Source: Bacteroidales bacterium
GTDB taxonomy: Bacteria; Bacteroidota; Bacteroidia; Bacteroidales; JAGONC01
Assembly: GCA_028716265.1 (NCBI GenBank)
Contig: JAQUQD010000023.1
Coordinates: 1-38,154 of the forward strand
Direction of reading: 5' to 3'
Length of the DNA stretch: 38,154 nt
A program made the position numbers and the translations under genes. The notes beneath the pieces were generated by a model, which was not told the DNA's origin, did not search any database, and was given only the letters and a program-made list of their open reading frames with translations. Shown here piece after piece: positions 32,063 through 38,154 of the stretch; position 1 is the first letter of the stretch, and each line of letters begins with the position of its first letter.

Positions 32063-33290
32063 CGGGATGGGACTGACTGCCCAGGATATCAATTCACCCT
32101 ACTCACACTTCGGGGTAGGAACGCTTTACCCCGGCCAGACAAGCTTCAACGCCGCCATGGGCGGGATCGGCCTCGGCCTCCAGGGGAACTCATTCGTCAA
32201 CATCCTCAATCCTGCCTCCTATAGCTTCTTTGACTCCACGTCCTTTTTACTGCAGGGAGGACTGCTGGCCGACTTCATCAACACACAAACCGAAGAGCTG
32301 TCAGCCAATTCACGCAACGTTCAGCTGGGCTACCTACTGGTCGGCTTTCCCATCACCCGCTGGCTGAAGACCAGCCTGGGACTGACGCCCTACAGCCAGG
32401 TGGGCTACCTGATCTATGAAGACAACGAACAGGACAGCATCGGCCGGATCACCAATGAGTACAAAGCTTCCGGGGGCATCAACAGGGCCCATATCGGTCT
32501 GGCCCTCCAGCCCTTCAGGAACTTCTCGGTGGGTGCCAACGCCTCGTTCCTCTTCGGACCGCTTGATTACCAGCAGATCGTCGACTTCCCGGATTCGGCC
32601 TTCATCTACAGCATGCGCGTGATCAATAACCGGTTCGTGCAGGATTTCATGTTCGAGGTGGGAGTACAGTATGCCGTCCGCCTCTCACCCTCCCTGACAC
32701 TAACCACCGGACTGGTCTATGAGCTTCCCGCCTCCCTCAATACAAAACGGTACCTGCTGGCCGAAACGTTCGTCCCTGCCCTGAACGACATCGACAACAT
32801 TTACGACACCATAGCCTATTACCCCGATCAAAAAGGTGCGATCGAGCTCCCCACAGCCTATGGCGGAGGCATCACCCTGCAGAAAGCCAACCGGTGGATG
32901 GCAGGCGTGGACGCCTACTACCAGAAATGGGAAGACTTCACATCGTTTGGCGTTAACGACTCGCTGGACAACTCCTTCCGCATTGCCGCCGGAGGCCAGT
33001 TCATCCCGTCGGCCTCAGTCACCGCCGGCTATGCCCAGAGGATCAACTACCGGCTTGGATTTCATTATAACAAGACCTACCTGAAACTCCACGGACACCA
33101 GATCAATGAGTTTGGCCTGACTTTTGGTACGGGACTGCCTCTAAAAGGCCTCCAGTCGATGGTAAACATAGCAGTGGAAATAGGACAACGCGGAACCCTC
33201 AACGATGGCCTTATAAAAGAAAATTATGTACGGATCAGCCTGGGATTATCAATTTACGAACGATGGTTTATCAGAAGCAAATTCTACTAA
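32019..33290 (+). CDS. Outer-membrane beta-barrel protein (FadL/OmpP1-like)
   Basis: About 423 residues. A GTG at 32019 is preferred (MKNTRFALLLWILINGMGLTAQ, a good signal peptide); a TTG one codon earlier is the alternative. The mature part begins DINSPYSHFGVGTLYPGQTSFNAAMGGIGLG and NILNPASYSFFDST, typical of the uncharacterised Bacteroidota outer-membrane protein found next to coaX. Alternating amphipathic strands follow to the C-terminal Tyr. It resembles FadL-like transport barrels but the cargo is unknown. It overlaps the coaX end, so its translation is probably coupled. Confidence 0.88.
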   Translation: MKNTRFALLLWILINGMGLTAQDINSPYSHFGVGTLYPGQTSFNAAMGGIGLGLQGNSFVNILNPASYSFFDSTSFLLQGGLLADFINTQTEELSANSRNVQLGYLLVGFPITRWLKTSLGLTPYSQVGYLIYEDNEQDSIGRITNEYKASGGINRAHIGLALQPFRNFSVGANASFLFGPLDYQQIVDFPDSAFIYSMRVINNRFVQDFMFEVGVQYAVRLSPSLTLTTGLVYELPASLNTKRYLLAETFVPALNDIDNIYDTIAYYPDQKGAIELPTAYGGGITLQKANRWMAGVDAYYQKWEDFTSFGVNDSLDNSFRIAAGGQFIPSASVTAGYAQRINYRLGFHYNKTYLKLHGHQINEFGLTFGTGLPLKGLQSMVNIAVEIGQRGTLNDGLIKENYVRISLGLSIYERWFIRSKFY

Positions 33291-33292
33291 CA

Positions 33293-34669
33293 ATGAAAAC
33301 GACCCGATCTTTTCTTCTTCCATTGATCATCTCGCTCTTCCTTGTTGCAGGAACAGGTCACATTGCGATTGCTCAGGTGAAAGGCCCTAAATACGGGCAG
33401 GACAGCGTTAAATGTGTTATGGAGATCTCCCTCTACCGCGAGTTCTTTAAACAATGGAAAAGCAGTGACTATACCAACATTTCGGTCAAGGATGCGGTCG
33501 TACACTGGCGCTGGGTTTTCTTCAACTGCCCGCTGGGTACCGAAAACACTTACCTCGATGGTGTGAAGATGTACAATTACTTCATTAAGACTGAACCTAA
33601 CAACGCCCGCAAGGAGCTGCTGATCGACACCCTGATGATGATTTATGACCAGCGGGTCACGTATTTCCCAAACCACTACAAAACAGGCCAGCAACAGGCC
33701 GGGAACATCCTGGGACGGAAAGGTGTTGACCTTTACCAGTGGAGGCCGTCCGCCACGCAGGAGGTCTTTGATATACTGAAACAGTCGGTCGGGCTGGACG
33801 GAAACCAGTCGCAGACGGCTGTGATCGTATATTATTTCCGTACGGCTATCGAACTGGTGAACAGCAACATACTTGGAAAAGATGTACTGATCGAGCTGTT
33901 CGACCAGTTAATGCAGATCGTTGAGTATAACATCCAGAACAACCCTGAAGGACGCGATGACTTTGAAAGCGTGAAGGCCAACCTGGAACTTTCGGTCGAA
34001 CCCTATGCAAACTGCGGGGACTTGGTTCCGATCTTCCGGGCCAAATTTGATGCCGGGGGAGATACCAATCCTGAGTTGCTCCGGAAGATCATCAACATGC
34101 TCGATAAAAAGAATTGTACCACCGATCCCCTTTATTTTGACGCAACGGTCAAGTTGTATGAACTGGAACCCAACCCCGAATCTGCCTTTCTCATCGGGAG
34201 GATGCTGTATAAAAGAAATGAAATCAACAAGTCGTCCCAATATTTAACACAGGCCGTTGATATGGCCGATACCAATGCCAGGGCTGACTGCTACCTTTTG
34301 CTGGCAGATGAGTTCCGCACGATGAAGGATTTCTCCCGGTCCCGTTCGTATGCCTATAAATGTGCTGAACTCAGACCTAATGATGGCAATCCCTATATCC
34401 TTATCGGGGACTTGTATGCTGCCAGCGCGGATGTCTGCGGCACCGACGAAATTAGCAAGAAAGCCGCCTACTGGGTTGCGGTGGACAAGTACTACAAGGC
34501 CAAAAGTGTCGATCCCTCGATAGAACAGGTGGCCAATGAACGAATCTATTCGTATTCGCGCGCTTTCCCTGCATTGGAAAGGCTCTTTTTCCATGACCTT
34601 AAAGAAGGCGACAGCTTCACGGTGGGTTGCTGGATCAATGAAACGACCACTGTGCGGGCATCTAAATAA
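33293..34669 (+). CDS. TPR-repeat periplasmic protein, paralog 1
   Basis: 458 residues from the ATG at 33293 (MKTTRSFLLPLIISLFLVAG, a signal peptide ending near IAIAQ), two bases after the previous stop. Tetratricopeptide-like helix pairs occupy about residues 280-430 (YELEPNPESAFLIGRMLYKR, ADCYLLLADEFRTMKDFSRS, NDGNPYILIGDLYAAS). The segment ending LKEGDSFTVGCWINETTTVR is shared almost word for word with the next gene. The protein is probably periplasmic and scaffolding; the precise role is unknown. Confidence 0.88.
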   Translation: MKTTRSFLLPLIISLFLVAGTGHIAIAQVKGPKYGQDSVKCVMEISLYREFFKQWKSSDYTNISVKDAVVHWRWVFFNCPLGTENTYLDGVKMYNYFIKTEPNNARKELLIDTLMMIYDQRVTYFPNHYKTGQQQAGNILGRKGVDLYQWRPSATQEVFDILKQSVGLDGNQSQTAVIVYYFRTAIELVNSNILGKDVLIELFDQLMQIVEYNIQNNPEGRDDFESVKANLELSVEPYANCGDLVPIFRAKFDAGGDTNPELLRKIINMLDKKNCTTDPLYFDATVKLYELEPNPESAFLIGRMLYKRNEINKSSQYLTQAVDMADTNARADCYLLLADEFRTMKDFSRSRSYAYKCAELRPNDGNPYILIGDLYAASADVCGTDEISKKAAYWVAVDKYYKAKSVDPSIEQVANERIYSYSRAFPALERLFFHDLKEGDSFTVGCWINETTTVRASK

Positions 34670-34693
34670 TCATTTTATTTTATCCATTGTATC

Positions 34694-36043
34694 ATGAACA
34701 GAAAAGCAATAATCACATGGCTTCTGATCATCTTCATCCTTCCGGTGGTGTATGGCCAGAAATATGGAACCGACAGCCTGAGATGCGTTGAAAACCTATC
34801 CCTCTACAAGATCAACTTCCGGATGTGGAAGGATTACAACTTCTCCCAGGAAGTGATCGACCAGGTGCCGGTATATCAACCGTGGAAGTGGGTCTTTGAG
34901 AACTGCCCGCTGTCGAGTCAGAATATCTACGTGGATGGTGTTGTGATCATGAAATATTTTTTTGAGAATGAAACAGACTCGGCCAGAAAAGACCAGCTGG
35001 TGGATTCGATCATGCTGGTCTACGATAAACGCATCGAATACTTCGGAAACACCTCCAGCAGCCGGGAAGGGCTCGTCCTCGGACGGAAGGGGATCGACCT
35101 GCTTATCCTCAGGCCCGAACGCTTCCATGAAGTGTACCAGATCCTGGACAGATCCGTCGTACTGGAGGGTAACAAAAGCACCGGGCCCGTGCTCGTATAT
35201 TATTTTCATTCCACCATCAATAGTGCCCGGGCAGGTCTGATAGACTCGTCGCTGATTGTGGAAAACTTTGACAAGATCATGGGCATTGTCGATTTCAATG
35301 AAAAACAAAACCAGGAAAAAGAGCAGGAACGTACCGAATGGCAAGGGATCCGGCTGAACATCGAAAGCCTTTTTGAGCCCTTTGCCACCTGTCCCGACCT
35401 GATCAGTATCTATAAAAAGAAGTTTGAACAGACCCCTGATGATCCCGAATTGCTCAGGGAGATCGTCAAGATGCTCGATAAAAGAGATTGCGGGAACGAT
35501 CCCTTCTACTTCGACATCATCGTCAAACTGTATGACCTCGAACCCGATCCGGAATCGGCTTACCTGATCGGCCGTATGCTCTACAGGAAAAATGAATACA
35601 GCAAGGCTGTGGAGTATCTGCTGCAGGCGACCGACATGGCTGATACGAACAGCCGTGCGGATTGTTTTCTACTGCTTGCCGATACCTACCGAAATCTGAG
35701 GGATTTCCCCAGGTCCAGGTCCTTTGCCTATAAGTGTGCCGAGCTGCGGCCCAACGACGGGAATCCGTACATCATGATCGGCGACTTGTATGCTACAAGC
35801 GCCAGCGATTGCGGCTCTGATGAAATCAGCAAGAAAGCTGCATACTGGGCTGCCGTCGACAAGTACCTCAAGGCAAGAAGCGTGGATCCTTCCGTTGAGC
35901 AGGTGGCCAATGAAAGGATCAGCTCCTACTCACGAGCTTTCCCTCCCATGGAAAGGCTTTTTTTCCACGATTTAAAGGAAGGTGACAGCTATACTGTCGG
36001 CTGTTGGATCAATGAAACCACTACCATCAGGGCTGCCCGTTAG
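34694..36043 (+). CDS. TPR-repeat periplasmic protein, paralog 2
   Basis: 449 residues with a signal peptide (IITWLLIIFILPVVYGQ). It has the same layout as the preceding gene, 24 bp away. The N-terminal parts match in pattern (KYGTDSLRCVENLSLYK against KYGQDSVKCVMEISLYR), and the C-terminal 140 residues are mostly identical (CAELRPNDGNPYIMIGDLYA, DEISKKAAYWAAVDKY). This is a clear tandem duplication in which the TPR/C-terminal half has been held and the N-terminal half has diverged. Its end overlaps the lptC start. Confidence 0.88.
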   Translation: MNRKAIITWLLIIFILPVVYGQKYGTDSLRCVENLSLYKINFRMWKDYNFSQEVIDQVPVYQPWKWVFENCPLSSQNIYVDGVVIMKYFFENETDSARKDQLVDSIMLVYDKRIEYFGNTSSSREGLVLGRKGIDLLILRPERFHEVYQILDRSVVLEGNKSTGPVLVYYFHSTINSARAGLIDSSLIVENFDKIMGIVDFNEKQNQEKEQERTEWQGIRLNIESLFEPFATCPDLISIYKKKFEQTPDDPELLREIVKMLDKRDCGNDPFYFDIIVKLYDLEPDPESAYLIGRMLYRKNEYSKAVEYLLQATDMADTNSRADCFLLLADTYRNLRDFPRSRSFAYKCAELRPNDGNPYIMIGDLYATSASDCGSDEISKKAAYWAAVDKYLKARSVDPSVEQVANERISSYSRAFPPMERLFFHDLKEGDSYTVGCWINETTTIRAAR

Positions 36044-36596
36044 GCAATTCCCGGCCTGGTGCCTGGCTGTCACGGGATTGCTGCTCATGGGGTCATGCGA
36101 GAATGATTTACGGCAGATCAATATGACCAGCACTCCCGATACCCTGTCGGTGGAGACCATTCTGGACATGGAAGTTGCCCAGAGCGAAAACGGAAAACTT
36201 ACCCTTAAACTTACCGGCCCGCGCATGGAAAGCTATGAAGGTGATGATCCCTATATTGAATTTCCCGAGGGTGTACACGTGGTGTTCTATGATACCCTCA
36301 AGCGAATGAAATCGGAGCTGAGCGCCAATTACGGGATCAGCTATGAAAAACGCAATGTCATGGAGGCCAGGGGGAATGTGGTCGTGATCAATCACCTGAA
36401 GAACGAGCAGCTGAATACCGAACACCTGATCTGGGACCGGAACAAAAAGATCATCTACTCGGAAGTGTTTGTTAAGGTCACTACACCCGACAAAACCATC
36501 TTCGGAGAGAACGGTCTGACCTCCGATGAACAGTTTGAGTCGTGGAAGCTGAAGAAGGTCAGGGGGGATATCCGGGTCAGTAAGGAGAAGTTCTGA
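36012..36596 (+). CDS. lptC: LPS export lipoprotein LptC
   Basis: 194 residues from the ATG at 36012 (MKPLPSGLPVRQFPAWCLAV), 32 bases inside the previous gene. A hydrophobic segment leads to MGSC, which may be a lipidation site. The body shows the LptC beta-jelly roll (GKLTLKLTGPRMESYEGDDPYIEFPEGVHVVFYD; EARGNVVVINHLKNEQLNTEHLIWDRNKKIIYSE; IFGENGLTSDEQFESWKLKKVRGDI). It passes lipopolysaccharide from the LptBFG transporter to LptA in the periplasm. Overlap implies coupling to the TPR genes. Confidence 0.92.
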   Translation: MKPLPSGLPVRQFPAWCLAVTGLLLMGSCENDLRQINMTSTPDTLSVETILDMEVAQSENGKLTLKLTGPRMESYEGDDPYIEFPEGVHVVFYDTLKRMKSELSANYGISYEKRNVMEARGNVVVINHLKNEQLNTEHLIWDRNKKIIYSEVFVKVTTPDKTIFGENGLTSDEQFESWKLKKVRGDIRVSKEKF

Positions 36597-36599
36597 AAG

Positions 36600-36656
36600 G
36601 TACCCCTCCCCCGGCCCCTCCCCTGCTAGCAGGGGAGGGGTGCAGGGGTGGGGTAC
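36600..36656. repeat. Long GC-rich intergenic palindrome (REP-like), possible bidirectional terminator
   Basis: Centred on GCTAGC, the arms GTACCCCTCCCCC...CCCCTCCCCTGC and GCAGGGGAGGGG...GGGGTGGGGTAC pair over most of 57 bases. It begins four bases after the lptC stop and lies between convergent genes. Elements rich in CCCCTCCC are a familiar dispersed intergenic repeat in this phylum. Confidence 0.7.
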
Positions 36657-36663
36657 TATTTTC

Positions 36664-37311
36664 TTACATACTTCTCAGCATAGCCTTCACGATGGCGTCG
36701 GCTCCTTCCCATATCTGGACAATGTTGGCGTCGAGCATGTAGCACGGCGTCGTGAACAGTTTCTTTTGCTTATCGACCACCACTTCACCATGCCCCGTGG
36801 TTACATGGGTGGCGCCCATCTTCTCGACCGCTGCCGCGGTGCCTCTGTCCTGTCCGATGGTGATCTCGATATCTCCGAACACCCGTGCCAGGAGCACCGG
36901 GGCAATGCACAGCGCGCCAATGGGTTTGCTCTTTGCGGCCATGGCCTTCATAGCCCGTTCCACATCCGCATCCACCGTGCAGTCCGCCCCCTTGAAGGCA
37001 TAGTTACAGAGGTTCTTTGCCACACCGTATCCTCCGGGAATGATCAGTGCATCAAAATCGTCCGCTTTCAGCTGGCTCAGCGCCCTGATGTTCCCCCGTG
37101 CGATACGGGCCGATTCGACCAGCATGTTCCTGCTCTCCCGCATTTCCTGGTTGGTGATGTGATTCACCACATGATGCTGTGGCTTATCGGGTGCAAAGAT
37201 CTCGTACGTGGCGCCGTTCTTCTGAATGGCGAGCATGGTCATGGTGGCTTCATGGATCTCCGATCCGTCCTTGGAGCCACAACCTGCGAGGATGATGGCA
37301 AATCGTTTCAT
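36664..37311 (-). CDS. elbB: ElbB-like glyoxalase (ES1 family, DJ-1/PfpI superfamily)
   Basis: 215 residues from the ATG at 37311 (MKRFAIILAGCGSKDGSEIH). The extended upstream reading is rejected because it would overlap divergent promoter elements and the polymerase gene. The family start AGCGSKDGSEIHEATMTMLA, the GGYGVAKNLCNYA segment and the GALCIAP turn with a Cys in nucleophile position match ElbB, a class I glutamine amidotransferase-like fold with reported glyoxalase activity and a loose link to isoprenoid synthesis. Its physiological role is unsettled. A TACCTTTG element lies 15 bases upstream. Confidence 0.93.
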   Translation of the reverse strand: MKRFAIILAGCGSKDGSEIHEATMTMLAIQKNGATYEIFAPDKPQHHVVNHITNQEMRESRNMLVESARIARGNIRALSQLKADDFDALIIPGGYGVAKNLCNYAFKGADCTVDADVERAMKAMAAKSKPIGALCIAPVLLARVFGDIEITIGQDRGTAAAVEKMGATHVTTGHGEVVVDKQKKLFTTPCYMLDANIVQIWEGADAIVKAMLRSM

Positions 37312-37325
37312 GGTGTCTTTTTGGG

Positions 37326-37333
37326 CAAAGGTA
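37326..37333 (-). promoter_or_regulatory. Candidate -7 element for elbB
   Basis: TACCTTTG on the minus strand, 14 bases before the elbB start codon; no clear -33 box seen. Confidence 0.4.
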
Positions 37334-37345
37334 AGAATAAATGGG

Positions 37346-37353
37346 TAAATTTG
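37346..37353 (+). promoter_or_regulatory. Candidate -7 element for the polymerase gene
   Basis: TAAATTTG on the plus strand matches TAnnTTTG, 77 bases before the proposed start at 37431, back-to-back with the elbB element. No obvious LexA-type site was recognised. Confidence 0.4.
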
Positions 37354-37430
37354 GTAGGTAATTAGCTGCAAGCTACAAGTACTGGTCTTGAAGCTTGTAT
37401 TGTTCCGTTTGTAATCCTTATGAAGAACAT

Positions 37431-38154
37431 TTGAAACCATCAAGTCCCATTTTCGCCCTGGTCGACTGCAACAACTTCTACGCGTCATGTGAGAAGGTGT
37501 TCGCTCCCGGACTGGAAGGCAAACCGTTGGTGGTCCTTTCCAATAACGACGGGTGCATCATTGCGCGTTCGGCCGAGGCGAAGAAACTGGGGATACGGAT
37601 GGGAGTGCCGGCCTTTGAGATCAGTGAACTGCTCGAAAAGAACGACGTGGCTGTTTTCTCGACGAACTATGCCCTGTACGGTGACATGTCGCAGCGGGTG
37701 ATGACCGTCCTGCAGAAGTTCACACCAACGCTTGAGATCTATTCCATTGATGAGGCATTCCTTGACCTTACCGGCATCCCTGTCCCCGACCTCGCAGCAT
37801 ACGGCCGTCAGATCACCGCGACGGTGGGCAGGTGGACCGGTATTTCCGTGAGCATCGGCATTGCTTCGACGAAAACGCTGGCCAAGCTGGCCAACGACAT
37901 GGCTAAGGACCACCCGGAAAAAGAGGGCATCATGGTATGGTCAGATGAGGGTGCGGTTGACCGGGACCTGGAATCCCTTCCCGTGGGCCAGGTGTGGGGC
38001 ATCGGCCCGCATCATGCCCGTTTGCTGGAAAAACATGGCGTGCTGACGGCGTACGACCTGAAGCATGTCAATGAGAAATGGGCCCGTCAGCACATGGGCG
38101 TCATGGGAGAGAGGACCGTGCTTGAGATGAGGGGTATTTCCTGCTATCCTGTGG
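37431..38154 (+). CDS. umuC: UmuC-type Y-family DNA polymerase (partial at right edge)
   Basis: 241 residues are visible before the window ends. The fingers/palm of a Y-family polymerase are clear: IFALVDCNNFYASCEKVF with the first metal-binding Asp, VLSNNDGCIIARSAEAKKLG (the SNNDG form typical of UmuC rather than DinB), and YSIDEAFLDL with the catalytic Asp-Glu. A helix-hairpin-helix-like segment follows (VWGIGPHHARLLEKHG). The enzyme makes error-prone bypass synthesis over DNA damage. No ATG precedes the conserved start in frame; TTG at 37431 (MKPSSPIFALVD) is the best choice. No umuD-like gene lies directly upstream, which is unusual for a umuDC pair. Confidence 0.9.
   Translation, partial: MKPSSPIFALVDCNNFYASCEKVFAPGLEGKPLVVLSNNDGCIIARSAEAKKLGIRMGVPAFEISELLEKNDVAVFSTNYALYGDMSQRVMTVLQKFTPTLEIYSIDEAFLDLTGIPVPDLAAYGRQITATVGRWTGISVSIGIASTKTLAKLANDMAKDHPEKEGIMVWSDEGAVDRDLESLPVGQVWGIGPHHARLLEKHGVLTAYDLKHVNEKWARQHMGVMGERTVLEMRGISCYPV

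Noticed and set aside
37312..37488. Longer N-terminus for the ElbB-like protein
   Set aside because: The extension overlaps the divergent polymerase gene and promoter elements, while the ATG at 37311 begins exactly at the conserved family start.

Overview
The window looks like a chromosome segment from a Bacteroidota (Bacteroidetes) bacterium. Four things point there: a SusC/SusD pair with surface lipoproteins, two proteins with type IX secretion (T9SS) C-terminal sorting domains, promoters of the TAnnTTTG type, and a coaX / outer-membrane protein / TPR / lptC cluster typical of the phylum. The species cannot be named from this sequence.

1-14.3 kb, all minus strand: a polysaccharide utilization locus. 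In transcription order it holds susC, susD, a two-part surface glycan-binding lipoprotein, a terminator, a clan GH-A glycosidase with a T9SS tail, a GH31 alpha-xylosidase-like lipoprotein with a PA14 insert, and a very large protein that joins an AXE1-type acetyl esterase to a GH2 glycosidase in one frame and runs off the left edge. The enzyme set fits a decorated, acetylated, xylose-containing plant glycan such as xyloglucan or arabinoxylan; this is inference.

14.8-23.1 kb: small membrane and secreted proteins (one with a striking Cys/Met/His-rich tail, one with duplicated Ig-like modules, one with a T9SS tail). A minus-strand group follows: SRPBCC-type protein, APC amino-acid permease, a C-terminally shortened deaminase-fold protein, an NlpC/P60 endopeptidase and a lipoprotein with a transglutaminase-like Cys/His signature.

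23.1-23.7 kb: a 622-bp insertion-sequence relic with 36-bp terminal inverted repeats around a shortened transposase-like reading frame.

23.97-31.13 kb: a compact (about 7.15 kb) integrative element in the 3' end of tRNA-Phe(GAA), bounded by a 15-bp direct repeat. It encodes a repressor, an excisionase-like HTH protein, two small unknown proteins, an SF3/D5-like helicase followed by a candidate replication origin (11-bp-phased repeats around alternating G/C and AT-rich DNA), a small unknown protein, five 48-bp tandem repeats, a ribbon-helix-helix (RHH) protein, another small protein, a RimK-like ATP-grasp ligase and a tyrosine recombinase. No relaxase or conjugation gene is visible. The layout resembles a replicating phage satellite or minimal integrative plasmid carrying a peptide-ligase cargo, and it is the best candidate here for an undescribed system. 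The tRNA's own terminator now lies beyond the far end of the insertion.

31.3-38.15 kb: conserved chromosomal genes: coaX, an outer-membrane protein, two tandem paralogous TPR proteins and lptC, closely packed or overlapping; then a palindromic intergenic repeat, elbB (minus strand) and the start of a umuC-type Y-family polymerase cut by the right edge.
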